The notes below the pieces were generated by a model. That model was not told the origin of the DNA. It saw only the letters and a program-made list of their open reading frames with translations, and did not search any database. The translations under genes and the position numbers were made by a program. From NCBI GenBank assembly GCA_963764195.1, contig CAVXRG010000010.1, positions 682,001 through 746,000 on the forward strand: a stretch of 64,000 nucleotides of DNA. Reading direction: 5' to 3'. The DNA comes from JBDSSS01 sp963764195 (GTDB lineage Bacteria; Actinomycetota; Actinomycetes; Actinomycetales; Dermatophilaceae). Of this stretch, positions 8,490 to 16,972 are shown piece after piece (positions within the stretch are counted from its first letter, which is position 1; each line of letters begins with the position of its first letter).

Positions 8490-9658
8490 GCGCCGGCCTC
8501 CTCGCGGCGGGCCGGCCGCGGGCGGTGGCGGCCGTCGTCGTGACGCGGACCGCGGCCCTCCTTGCGCTCGGCGCGCTCAGTGGTCCGTGCGTCGTCGCGC
8601 TCGTAGGCGTCGACGATGGCGCTGACGAGGCGGTGCCGGACGACGTCCTGGCTCGTCAGCTCGGCGAAGTGGACGTCCTCGACCCCGTCGAGGATGTCGC
8701 GCACGACGCGCAGCCCCGACCGGGTGCCACCCGGCAGGTCGACCTGGGTGATGTCGCCGGTCACGACCATCTTCGAGCCGAACCCGAGCCGGGTGAGGAA
8801 CATCTTCATCTGCTCGCTCGAGGTGTTCTGGGCCTCGTCGAGGATGATGAACGCGTCGTTGAGAGTGCGGCCGCGCATGTAGGCCAGGGGCGCCACCTCG
8901 ATCGTGCCGGAGGCCATCAGCCGCGGGATGGTCTCGGGCGAGACCATGTCGTGCAGGGCGTCGTAGAGGGGGCGCAGGTAGGGGTCGATCTTGTCGTTGA
9001 GGGTCCCGGGCAGGAAGCCGAGCCGCTCCCCCGCCTCGACGGCGGGACGGGTCAGGATGATCCGGCTGACCTGCTTGGCCTGCAGCGCCGCGACCGCCTT
9101 GGCCATCGCGAGGTAGGTCTTGCCCGTGCCGGCCGGGCCGATCCCGAAGACGACGGTGTGCTGGTCGATCGCGTCGACGTAGCGCTTCTGGTTGAGCGTC
9201 TTGGGGCGGATCGTGCGGCCCCGGTTGCTCACGATGTTCATCGTCAGGACGTCGGCGGGGCGCTCGACCGTCTGGCTGCGGAGCATCGCGATCGACCGCT
9301 CCACGGCGTCGCGGTTGAGCGGGTGCCCGCCCTCGACGATCTCGAGGAGCTCGTCGAGCAGCGCGTCGATGAGGGTGAGCTCTCCGGCGGGTCCGGCGAA
9401 GGTCATCTCGTTGCCACGCACGTGCACGTCGACGAGCGGGAACTGCCGCTCCATCGTGCGGAGCAGCTCGTCACGGGGACCGAGCAGCGTCACCATCTGG
9501 GTCTGCGGGGGCACCGAACGGCTGAGGACCGGCGTCGCCGGCACGGCGTCGGGGCCGGTCGGCCCGGGCACCACCGTCGGTGCGGGGGGCGGGGTGGTGG
9601 CAGACGTTGAGCGGTCGGCGTTCACGGGGTCGCTGGCGCGATCATCGGCATCATTCAT
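8486..9658 (-). CDS. PhoH family ATPase
   Basis: A 390-residue cytoplasmic P-loop protein with Walker A GPAGTGKT (174-181) and a Walker B-like FIILDEAQNT near 275. The N-terminal 60 residues are Pro/Ala-rich linker. A KH-like region (about 75-140) precedes the ATPase core, and the last 40 residues are Arg-rich and variable. PhoH proteins are predicted RNA-related ATPases/helicases and usually sit beside ybeY, as here. Despite the name, a phosphate-starvation role is not implied. The ATG at 9658 lies 13 bases after the S10 peptidase stop. Confidence 0.92.
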   Translation of the reverse strand: MNDADDRASDPVNADRSTSATTPPPAPTVVPGPTGPDAVPATPVLSRSVPPQTQMVTLLGPRDELLRTMERQFPLVDVHVRGNEMTFAGPAGELTLIDALLDELLEIVEGGHPLNRDAVERSIAMLRSQTVERPADVLTMNIVSNRGRTIRPKTLNQKRYVDAIDQHTVVFGIGPAGTGKTYLAMAKAVAALQAKQVSRIILTRPAVEAGERLGFLPGTLNDKIDPYLRPLYDALHDMVSPETIPRLMASGTIEVAPLAYMRGRTLNDAFIILDEAQNTSSEQMKMFLTRLGFGSKMVVTGDITQVDLPGGTRSGLRVVRDILDGVEDVHFAELTSQDVVRHRLVSAIVDAYERDDARTTERAERKEGRGPRHDDGRHRPRPARREEAGA

Positions 9659-9671
9659 CGTGCCACCGAGT

Positions 9672-11171
9672 CTACGTGGCGGAGCCGCTCGACCTCACCA
9701 CGAAGTCGGCGAGATGGCGGCTCTGGCGCACCCGCGACTCCTCGTGGACGTACATCATGTGGCCCGCCGGGTAGTAGGCGCGCTCGATCCGGTCGAGCGC
9801 CTCCGCCGGCAGCCGGAGGTGGGCGAAGACGTCCTCGGCGGCGAAGTAGGGCGTCGCGCCGTCATACCAGCCGTAGGCGACGTGGACCCGCAGGTGCGGG
9901 TTCTGCCGCATCGCCCGCTCGAGCTGGGGCGAGACGTCGACCGGACGGCCCTCGAAGTCCTTGAACGACCACGGGTGGACCCGCGAGGTGATCTGCTCGT
10001 AGTGCAGGTCGCTCGCGTAACCGAGCTCGGCCCGCACGTAGTGGTTCCAGGCCGCGGCGTAGGGCCCGGTGATCGCGTCGTGGGACACGTCGGCGTCCAT
10101 GTTCTCGGCGAGGGCACTGCCGGCCGGTCCGGTGAACCGGGCGTCGAGACGGCCGACACTGAGACGCTCGTCCCGGAGCAGCTCGGTGAAGAAGCGCCAG
10201 TGCTCGATCCGCAGGTCGGCGCGGTCGACGTAGTCCTCGGTGAGACCGCTGAGGCGCGCCACCGTCGCGACCGCCTCGGCCCGCTCCTGGACACCGAGCC
10301 GGTTGCCGCGGGTCAGGGCCCACGGGTAGTCGCGAGCGGCATACGCCTCGGCCTCGGCGAGCACGTCCTCGAGGGAGCGTTCGCCGTGCTTGCCGTGGTG
10401 GTGCGCGATCGCGGCGTACGTCGGCAGGTAGAGGGCGTGCGCCCGGTCGTTGCGCTGCTTCTCGAAGTCGATCGACCCGAGGTCGAGGACGCTCGAGATC
10501 AGGATGAGACCGTTGACGAAGAGCCCGTAGCGCTCCTGCAGGTGCGCAACGAGGGCCGCTCCGCGCAGCGTTCCGTAGGACTCCCCCGCAACGAACTTCG
10601 GCGACATCCACCGCTGGTGGCGTGAGGTCCAGAGCCGGACCAGCGCCGCGACCGACTCGATGTCCTTCTCGTAGCCGTGGTAGTCACCCGGGGTGCCCCC
10701 CTCGACGGCTCGCGACCACCCGGTCGACATCGGGTCGATGAAGACGAGGTCGCTCACCGTCAGCAGTGACTCGACGTTGTCGACGAGGTCGTAGGGCGGC
10801 GGCCGCAGGTCACCCGCGTCGCCCATCTCGACCCGCCGCGGGCCGAGCAGACCCAGGTGCAGCCAGACGCTCGAGCTGCCCGGGCCGCCGTTGAAGGCGA
10901 AGGTCACCGGGCGGGTGTGCGGGTCGGCGTCGTCGAGCGTGTAGCTCGTGAGCGAGATCTCGGCCCGGGCCGGGTTGCCGCCGAAGGTGCCCTTCTCGTG
11001 GTCCTCCTCCCGCAGCACGACCCGACCGGTCGTCGCGGTGTAGGCGAGCTCGCCCTCACCGACGTGCAGGACGTGCCGGGTGGTCACGAGGTCGTCGGTG
11101 GGCTCGGCCGCCACCGTCGACGGAGCCTTCGCGGCGTCGGAGGTGTGCGGCTTCGGGTCCTCGGTCGACAC
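9672..11171 (-). CDS. S10 family serine carboxypeptidase-like protein
   Basis: A 499-residue alpha/beta-hydrolase of the S10 type. It shows the oxyanion motif NGGPGSSS (94-101), nucleophile GESYG (Ser198), Asp near 437 in WYDGATPYF and His near 471 in YPAGHMMY. Members release C-terminal residues from peptides. There is no signal peptide or lipobox in the polar N-terminus, so a cytoplasmic location is inferred, unlike the secreted eukaryotic enzymes. The GTG start (11171) is two bases from the HIT stop, so the two are likely one transcript. Substrate unknown. Confidence 0.88.
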   Translation of the reverse strand: MSTEDPKPHTSDAAKAPSTVAAEPTDDLVTTRHVLHVGEGELAYTATTGRVVLREEDHEKGTFGGNPARAEISLTSYTLDDADPHTRPVTFAFNGGPGSSSVWLHLGLLGPRRVEMGDAGDLRPPPYDLVDNVESLLTVSDLVFIDPMSTGWSRAVEGGTPGDYHGYEKDIESVAALVRLWTSRHQRWMSPKFVAGESYGTLRGAALVAHLQERYGLFVNGLILISSVLDLGSIDFEKQRNDRAHALYLPTYAAIAHHHGKHGERSLEDVLAEAEAYAARDYPWALTRGNRLGVQERAEAVATVARLSGLTEDYVDRADLRIEHWRFFTELLRDERLSVGRLDARFTGPAGSALAENMDADVSHDAITGPYAAAWNHYVRAELGYASDLHYEQITSRVHPWSFKDFEGRPVDVSPQLERAMRQNPHLRVHVAYGWYDGATPYFAAEDVFAHLRLPAEALDRIERAYYPAGHMMYVHEESRVRQSRHLADFVVRSSGSAT

Positions 11172-11173
11172 GC

Positions 11174-11524
11174 TCAGCGCTCCGCGAACGTCGTGCCGCC
11201 GAGCACGTGGACGTGTGCGTGGAAGACCGTCTGCCCGGCGTCGGCCCCCGTGTTGACCATGAGGCGGTGGTGCTCGGGGACGCCCTCGAGGCGGGCGACC
11301 TCGGCGACGAGGGCGAACACGGCGGCGAGGTCCTCGGTCGAGCTCGCGGCGAGAGCGCCGACGGTCGGCTCGTGGCGGCGCGGCACGACGAGCACGTGCA
11401 CCGGCGCGGCGGGGTTGATGTCACGGAAGGCGACGGCCCGCTCGTTCTGCGCGACGAGGTCGGTGGGGAGCCCGCCGGAGACGATCCGGCAGAAAAGGCA
11501 GTCGTCGGGGGTCTGCTGCGTCAT
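11174..11524 (-). CDS. HIT family nucleotide hydrolase (HinT-like)
   Basis: A 116-residue histidine triad protein. The triad HAHVHVLGG gives His102, His104 and His106, the last being the likely nucleophile. An N-terminal CLFC pair (Cys9, Cys12) is the zinc site typical of HinT proteins. The family hydrolyses purine nucleotide phosphoramidates such as AMP-lysine. Divergent from the sigma factor gene at 11571. In related genomes a HIT gene sits near rsmE and phoH, consistent with this neighbourhood. Confidence 0.93.
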   Translation of the reverse strand: MTQQTPDDCLFCRIVSGGLPTDLVAQNERAVAFRDINPAAPVHVLVVPRRHEPTVGALAASSTEDLAAVFALVAEVARLEGVPEHHRLMVNTGADAGQTVFHAHVHVLGGTTFAER

Positions 11525-11570
11525 GACGACACCCTAGGCATGTCAACCGACCGGTGCAGCCGCGCGTCAT

Positions 11571-12290
11571 GTGGACGTGAGAACGTGGGGTGTGGCGACA
11601 CACGAGCAGGCCGGGCCCGGGCGCACCGGGCCCCCGCCGCCGGTGACGAGCCTGCCCACCTCAGCGGACGCGGCCGTCACCGAGCTGTATGCCGCTCACT
11701 GGCAGCGCCTCGTGCGGCTTGCCTGGCTGCTCCTGCACGACCAGCTCGCCGCCGAGGACGTCGTCCAGGACGCGTTCGTCGCCACGCACCGCAACTGGCG
11801 CTCGATCCGGGAGAGCGGCCGAGCCGTCGGCTACCTGCAGGTGGCCGTCCTCAACGGGTGCCGCTCGGTGCAGCGGCACGCCGTCGTCGTCGACCGCGAC
11901 AACGCCCGCCGGGCCGCCGCCGCCGACGCGCCGGGACGGGAGCACGCCAGCAGCGCCGAGCACGGAGCGCTCCGGGCGGCCGAGCGGGCCGAGATGATGC
12001 GGGTGCTCCGTGCGCTGCCCCAGCGCCAACGTGAGGTGCTCGTGCTGCGCTACTACGCCGACCTCTCCGAGGCCCAGATCGCGGCAGCCCTCGAGATCTC
12101 GACGGGGTCGGTCAAGGCGCACGCCCACCGGGGCCTGCACGCGCTGCGGCGGCTCGTTCCCGGTGCGGCCCACCCCGAGACCAGCCACCCGCCGCAGCCG
12201 GGCGCCGGATCCGACGCCGACGACACGCGTCGGATCGGGCGCACTGCCGAGAACGACACGCCACACCACGACGCACGGGAGACCCCATGA
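11571..12290 (+). CDS. ECF sigma factor, SigE-like subfamily
   Basis: A 239-residue sigma-70 family regulator. Region 2 (about 35-100) begins ELYAAHWQRLVRLAWLLL and contains AEDVVQDAF. Region 4 (about 140-190) has LPQRQREVLVLRYY and the helix-turn-helix AQIAAALEISTGSVKAH. The C-terminal 45 residues are polar and variable. Its stop overlaps the ATG of the next gene (ATGA), so sigma and membrane protein are coupled. That partner spans the membrane once and could act as an anti-sigma or sensor partner, but no known anti-sigma motif is seen. The start is uncertain: several GTG codons lie at 11571-11594. Confidence 0.85.
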   Translation: MDVRTWGVATHEQAGPGRTGPPPPVTSLPTSADAAVTELYAAHWQRLVRLAWLLLHDQLAAEDVVQDAFVATHRNWRSIRESGRAVGYLQVAVLNGCRSVQRHAVVVDRDNARRAAAADAPGREHASSAEHGALRAAERAEMMRVLRALPQRQREVLVLRYYADLSEAQIAAALEISTGSVKAHAHRGLHALRRLVPGAAHPETSHPPQPGAGSDADDTRRIGRTAENDTPHHDARETP

Positions 12291-13735
12291 CCAGCGACGA
12301 GCGGCCACCCACCGGGCCCGAGGACGCCGGCGAGCCGACCGCGCCGTTCCGCCTCCCCGACGCCAATGACTCCACGGACGGCGCGGACGGCGCGGATGAC
12401 GCGCTCGACCCGTCGGCAGGGCCTCGCCGGCCCGCGACACCGGACCCCACCTTCGGCGACGAGGCGGATCCCGGCCTCGGCGTGAGCGGCGTGGAGTCCG
12501 ACCTGCGCGCCTCGATGGCTGCCGAGGCCGACTCGATCACACCCGGCGACCGGCTCGGCGCGATCCTGGCCGCCGGGGCCGCCGGGGGATCGGCGAGCGG
12601 GGCCCCGGCTCGTGCCGCCTCCGCCCGCCGTGGCTGGCTGCTGCCCGCCGCTGCCGCCGCCGGGGTCGCCGTCGTCATCGCCGGGTCGTTCTGGCTCACC
12701 AACCGGCCGACCGAGCAGCCGCCCTTCGTCGCCGCCACCACGGCCCTCCCCACGTCGCCCTCGACCCCGACCACCCCGACGAGCGACGCCGGGCCCTCCA
12801 CGGTGCCGACGATCACACCGAGCCGCCCCACCCCGACGGTGCCCCCACCGGCCGTCGTCACGACCACGGTGGCGCCCCCCGCCACGACCACGGTGGCTCC
12901 GACGACGAGTGCCGCGCCCACGACGACGACCCCGCCGCCGACGACGACCGCACCGACGACCCCGGCAGCACCGACGACGACGGCCACGCCCCCGGTGACC
13001 AGCGTCGTGCTGCCCGTCTACCACCTCGGACCGGTGACCCCGAAGTCCGCCACCCTGCGCCTCTTCCGCGAGTTCGCCACGGGGGAGGTCGCCACGCCCG
13101 TCACCCCCGACGCCCGCGGGCTCGTGGCCCTCGCTGCCGCGATGGGCCCGGCTCCGGACGGCTCGTCCTACCTCGACCCGTGGTCCTCGGTCACGCCGCT
13201 CGCGGTCACCGTCGGTCCCGACGGGATCACGGTGCGCCTCTCGGCCGGGCTGACGGGAGTCTCCGACGGCACGGCGCGGCTGGCCGTGCAGCAGCTCGTC
13301 TGGACGGTCCAGGGCGCCGTCGGCAAAGGCCTGCTGCCCGTCACCTTCGAGCTCGCCGACCAGGGCGCCGCGGTGGCGCCCGGCCAGCCCACGGCCCGCA
13401 CCTACAGCCAGCCCACCGGTGACGCGGTCCTCGACGACGTCTCACCCGTCTGGGTCGACAACCCCACCCGGGGGGGCACCGTCGCAGCCGGCCCGGTCAC
13501 CGTCACGGGGCTCGCGAGCACCTTCGAGGCGGCGATCTCGTGGCAGCTGCTCTCCGGCGGCAAACCGGTCCAGTCCGGGACGGCGACCGCCGATGCCGCG
13601 GCCCCGGCGAGGGGGGCCTATAGCTTCGACACCAAGCCGGTTGCGGCGGGGGACTACGTGATCCGGGTCTGGGCGACGAGCGCAAAGGACGGCTCCGTGA
13701 CCGCGGAGCAGCGGATCCCCTTCACCGTGGGCTGA
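12287..13735 (+). CDS. Membrane-anchored GerMN/Gmad2 domain protein
   Basis: A 482-residue protein. It has a polar cytoplasmic N-terminus (1-115), one membrane segment (about 116-137), and a long Thr/Pro-rich spacer (150-240) that would span the wall. A GerMN-like domain (about 243-370) and a C-terminal immunoglobulin-like Gmad2 domain (about 385-482, with VWVDNPTRGGTV) follow. The pair GerMN plus Gmad2 is known from spore germination and actinobacterial envelope proteins. No lipobox is seen. The ATGA overlap with the sigma factor suggests regulation or sensing together. It overlaps convergent rsmE by 14 bases. Confidence 0.8.
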   Translation: MTSDERPPTGPEDAGEPTAPFRLPDANDSTDGADGADDALDPSAGPRRPATPDPTFGDEADPGLGVSGVESDLRASMAAEADSITPGDRLGAILAAGAAGGSASGAPARAASARRGWLLPAAAAAGVAVVIAGSFWLTNRPTEQPPFVAATTALPTSPSTPTTPTSDAGPSTVPTITPSRPTPTVPPPAVVTTTVAPPATTTVAPTTSAAPTTTTPPPTTTAPTTPAAPTTTATPPVTSVVLPVYHLGPVTPKSATLRLFREFATGEVATPVTPDARGLVALAAAMGPAPDGSSYLDPWSSVTPLAVTVGPDGITVRLSAGLTGVSDGTARLAVQQLVWTVQGAVGKGLLPVTFELADQGAAVAPGQPTARTYSQPTGDAVLDDVSPVWVDNPTRGGTVAAGPVTVTGLASTFEAAISWQLLSGGKPVQSGTATADAAAPARGAYSFDTKPVAAGDYVIRVWATSAKDGSVTAEQRIPFTVG

Positions 13736-14474
13736 CCCACCGAGATCGCGAGAGGAGCACGGCGAGTGCCGCCGGGCCTGCGGACGACGACCGGAGGATG
13801 GTCGACCCGAGGCGCACCGGCTGCGCCCCCGCACCCGTCAGGGCGTCCAGCTCTCGGTCGCTGATGCCCCCCTCGGGGCCGACGACGACGAGGACGTCCC
13901 CGTCCTCGGGCAGCTCGACCCGCGACAACGGCTCCGTGGCGGTCTCGTGCAGGACGAGCACGAGCGCCGCCTCCCGGACCCGCGCGACGAGAGCGGTCAA
14001 GGACACCGGGTCGGCGGTGAGCGGCATCCGGGCCCGGCGGGACTGCTTCGTCGCCCGCGTCACGACGGCCACCCACCGGGCGAGCGAGCGGGCGACCCGG
14101 TCCGGCCGCCAGACGACGACGGAGCGCTCCGCCTGCCACGGGACGACCTCGTCGACGCCGAGCTCGGTCGCGGCCTCGATCGCCTGCTCGTCCCGGTCGC
14201 CCTTCGCGAGCGCCTGGACGAGGACGAAGCGGGGGGCGTCCGCCGGCTCGTCGTGCACCTCGACGACCCGGCCGACCACGGATCCGCGCTCGACCCCCTC
14301 GGCCACGAGCAGGGCCCTCCGGCCGGAGCCGTCGGCGACGAGATAGGGCTCACCGACGCGGATCCGCACGACCGTGGCGGCGTGTCTCCCCTCCTCACCG
14401 TCGAGCAGGAGCACGGTGCCGGGCTCCGCCCCCGCGAGGGTCTCCACGGGGGCGAGGAAGAGCTGGTGCGTCAC
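13722..14474 (-). CDS. rsmE: 16S rRNA m3U1498 methyltransferase RsmE
   Basis: SPOUT-class methyltransferase that modifies U1498 of 16S rRNA using SAM. The 250-residue length is normal. An N-terminal PUA-like part is followed by the knotted SAM-binding region, with VVVGPEGGISDREL near 192 and GSTILRSSSAGPAA near 222. The last motif is more usually LRTETA, so LRSSSA is a variant. The GTG start at 14474 lies 18 bases after the dnaJ stop, giving the standard hrcA-dnaJ-rsmE order. The end overlaps the convergent GerMN gene. Confidence 0.94.
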   Translation of the reverse strand: MTHQLFLAPVETLAGAEPGTVLLLDGEEGRHAATVVRIRVGEPYLVADGSGRRALLVAEGVERGSVVGRVVEVHDEPADAPRFVLVQALAKGDRDEQAIEAATELGVDEVVPWQAERSVVVWRPDRVARSLARWVAVVTRATKQSRRARMPLTADPVSLTALVARVREAALVLVLHETATEPLSRVELPEDGDVLVVVGPEGGISDRELDALTGAGAQPVRLGSTILRSSSAGPAALAVLLSRSRWVSPR

Positions 14475-14492
14475 GAGCGGGTCACCGGTGCC

Positions 14493-15623
14493 TCACTTCT
14501 CCTTGAAGGCGTCCCGGATCTTGCCGAAGAGCCCCTTGTTGGGGGTGAGCCGACCCTCGGGTCGGTCCTCGCCGCGGAGCACGGCGAACTGGCGCAGCAG
14601 CTCCTCCTGCTCCTCGGTGAGGCGGGTCGGCGTCTGCACGTTGGCGTGCACGAGCAGGTCGCCGCGGCCACCGTGACGCAGGTGGGTGACGCCGAGGCCG
14701 CGCATCGTCATCACGTCGCCCGCCTGGGTGCCCGAGCGGATCTCCAGGTCCTGCATGCCGTCGAAGGTCGACAGCTTGAAGGAGGTGCCCAGCGCCGCGG
14801 CGGCCATCGGCAGCTCGACGGTGCAGTGCAGGTCGTCACCGCGCCGGGTGTAGGTGTCGTGGTTCTGCACCCGGATCTCGACGTAGAGGTCGGCGGCCGG
14901 ACCGTTGCCCGGGCCGACCTCGCCCTCGCCGGTGAGCTGGATGCGAGTGCCGGTGTCGACGCCGGCGGGCACCTTGAGCTTGATGCTGCGGCGGGTGCGG
15001 ACCCGACCGTCGCCCGAGCACTCGTGGCACGGGTCGGTGAGCGTGGCCCCGTAGCCCTGGCAGTTGACGCAGGGCCGCGAGGTCATCACCTGACCGAGGA
15101 AGCTGCGCTGGACCTGCTGCACCTCCCCGCTGCCCTTGCAGATCACACAGGTCTGGCGGCCGGTGCCCGGCTGGGCCCCGTCGCCCTTGCAGGTGGAGCA
15201 GCCCACGGCGGTGTCGAGGGTCAGCTCCTCCTCCGAGCCGAAGACGGCCTTGGCGAGATCGATGTCGAGCCGGACGAGCGCGTCCTGGCCCCGCTGGACC
15301 CGCGAGCGCGGCCCGCGGCTGCCCCCCGCCGAGCCGGCGCCGAAGAAGGCGTCCATGACGTCGTTGAAGGAGAAGCCCTGGCCCGTGCCGAAACCGGCGC
15401 CACCGCCGCTCGCGTACGGGTCGGCGCCACGGTCGAAGGAGGCCCGCTTCTCGGCGTCGCCGAGCACGTCGTAGGCCTGCGAGATCCGCTTGAACTCCTC
15501 CTCGGCCTCGGGGCCAGGGTTCACGTCGGGGTGGAGGCGCCGGGCGAGCCGGCGATAGGCCTTCTTGATCTGCTCCTGGCTGGCGTCACGGGAGACTTCG
15601 AGGACGGCGTAGTAGTCGTTCAA
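14493..15623 (-). CDS. dnaJ: Chaperone DnaJ (DnaJ2)
   Basis: Hsp40 co-chaperone for DnaK. It has a J domain starting NDYYAVLEV with the HPD motif in RLHPDVN, then a Gly-rich segment. Four zinc repeats follow (CSTCKGDG, CVICKGSG, CVNCQGYG, CHECSGDG) and two beta substrate-binding domains. Starting at TTG 15623 gives 376 residues and places the J domain at the N-terminus, as in relatives. A longer in-frame TTG at 15704 would add an unusual 27-residue polar extension. CAGGA lies about nine bases before the chosen TTG. It is downstream of hrcA and its CIRCE operator, so it is probably heat-induced with hrcA. Confidence 0.95.
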   Translation of the reverse strand: MNDYYAVLEVSRDASQEQIKKAYRRLARRLHPDVNPGPEAEEEFKRISQAYDVLGDAEKRASFDRGADPYASGGGAGFGTGQGFSFNDVMDAFFGAGSAGGSRGPRSRVQRGQDALVRLDIDLAKAVFGSEEELTLDTAVGCSTCKGDGAQPGTGRQTCVICKGSGEVQQVQRSFLGQVMTSRPCVNCQGYGATLTDPCHECSGDGRVRTRRSIKLKVPAGVDTGTRIQLTGEGEVGPGNGPAADLYVEIRVQNHDTYTRRGDDLHCTVELPMAAAALGTSFKLSTFDGMQDLEIRSGTQAGDVMTMRGLGVTHLRHGGRGDLLVHANVQTPTRLTEEQEELLRQFAVLRGEDRPEGRLTPNKGLFGKIRDAFKEK

Positions 15624-15739
15624 GCGGCTGATCCTGTCGGTGCGGTGCGTGGTCTGGACGGGGTGGGCCCGGGCGTCGGTGTCCGGGTCGCGATGTTCGG
15701 TCAATCGGTGTTCGGTGCTGCGGTTGGTGCGTGAGGGCG

Positions 15740-16783
15740 TCAGGTCGGGGTCGTGTCGTCGAGCATCTCGGACACGTAGCGGGCCACCGCGCGGACCGAG
15801 GCCATCGTCGTGGCGTAGTCCATCCGGGTCGGTCCGAGGACACCGAGGCTCGCCACCCGTTCGGGCCCGGTTCCATAACCCATCGAGACGAGCGAGGTGC
15901 TCTGCAGCCCGGAGACGGGGTTTTCCGACCCGATCCGCACGGACACGAGCTCGGGGTCGTCGCCGAGCTGACCGAGCAGGCGCAGCAGCACGACGTGCTC
16001 CTCGATCGCCTCGAGGATCGGGCCGATGGTGCGCGGGAAGTCGGCGACGGAGCGGGCGAGGTTGGCCTGCCCGGCCAGCACGACGCGCTCCTCGCGCTCC
16101 TCGACGAGAGCGTCGCCGAGCGCCGAGACGACGGCGGCCATGGCGGCGCGGTCGGGTTCGGAGGTGTCGGCGGCGAGCTGGTGCAGCCGGGTCGCGGCCG
16201 TCGTGAACGGCACGCCGCCGGCGACCTCGTTGATCCGGGAGCGGAGCGTGGCGACGAGCGCCTCGCCCTCCTCGTCAGCGAGGACCCGTCCGGTGTCGAC
16301 GACCCGCTGCTCGACCCGACCGGTGTTGACGATGAGCACGATCATCAAATGGCTCGAGCCGATCGGCACGAGCTCGATGTGGCGCACGGTCGAGCGGGTG
16401 AGCGACGGGTACTGGACGACGGCGAGCTGGCGGGTCAGGCCCGCAAGGAGTCGCACGGTGCGGTCGACGACGTCGTCGAGGTCGACGGCCCCCTCGAGGA
16501 ACTGCGCGATCGCCCGACGCTCGCTCTGGCTGAGCGGCTTGACGGCGCTGAGCCGGTCGACGAAGACGCGGTAGCCGGCGTCGGTCGGGACGCGTCCCGC
16601 CGAGGTGTGTGGGGCGTGGATCAGCCCCTCCTCCTCGAGCAGCGCCATGTCGTTGCGCACGGTGGCGGCGCTGACGCCGAGCTGGTGGCGCTCGACGAGG
16701 GCCCTGCTGCCCACCGGCTCGGAGGTCTGGACGTAGTCCTGGACGATGGCCCGGAGCACCCGGAGCCGCCGGTCGTCGTTCAT
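15740..16783 (-). CDS. hrcA: Heat-inducible repressor HrcA
   Basis: Repressor that binds CIRCE operators and is kept active by GroEL. 347 residues, with an N-terminal winged-helix region (SEPVGSRALVERHQLGVSAA, about 22-41, then TVRNDMALLEEEGL) and the HrcA core after residue 105. The ATG at 16783 has AGGAGG-type sequence just upstream. A near-perfect CIRCE element is at 16825-16853, 42 bases upstream, so the hrcA-dnaJ operon is autoregulated. Confidence 0.96.
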   Translation of the reverse strand: MNDDRRLRVLRAIVQDYVQTSEPVGSRALVERHQLGVSAATVRNDMALLEEEGLIHAPHTSAGRVPTDAGYRVFVDRLSAVKPLSQSERRAIAQFLEGAVDLDDVVDRTVRLLAGLTRQLAVVQYPSLTRSTVRHIELVPIGSSHLMIVLIVNTGRVEQRVVDTGRVLADEEGEALVATLRSRINEVAGGVPFTTAATRLHQLAADTSEPDRAAMAAVVSALGDALVEEREERVVLAGQANLARSVADFPRTIGPILEAIEEHVVLLRLLGQLGDDPELVSVRIGSENPVSGLQSTSLVSMGYGTGPERVASLGVLGPTRMDYATTMASVRAVARYVSEMLDDTTPT

Positions 16784-16824
16784 CAGGTCCTCCTTCCGCC
16801 CGCCTCGTGGTCGCTGCGTCCTGT

Positions 16825-16853
16825 CTTGGCACTCACGTCATTCGAGTGCCAAG
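16825..16853. promoter_or_regulatory. CIRCE operator
   Basis: CTTGGCACTC, nine bases, then GAGTGCCAAG forms a perfect 10-bp inverted repeat. The consensus TTAGCACTC-N9-GAGTGCTAA is matched except for the A/G change at position 3 of each arm, which keeps the symmetry. It lies upstream of hrcA and is the expected HrcA binding site. Confidence 0.95.
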
Positions 16854-16972
16854 TCTATGTCGTGTTCCTCCGCAACGCCGACTCCGTGCACGGTATGCCG
16901 CTCGCGCACGGCCGGGCGTCGACGGCGTGGCAGGGCCGGCGCACGTGGCTCGGCGGCATACGCTCGGGCACC

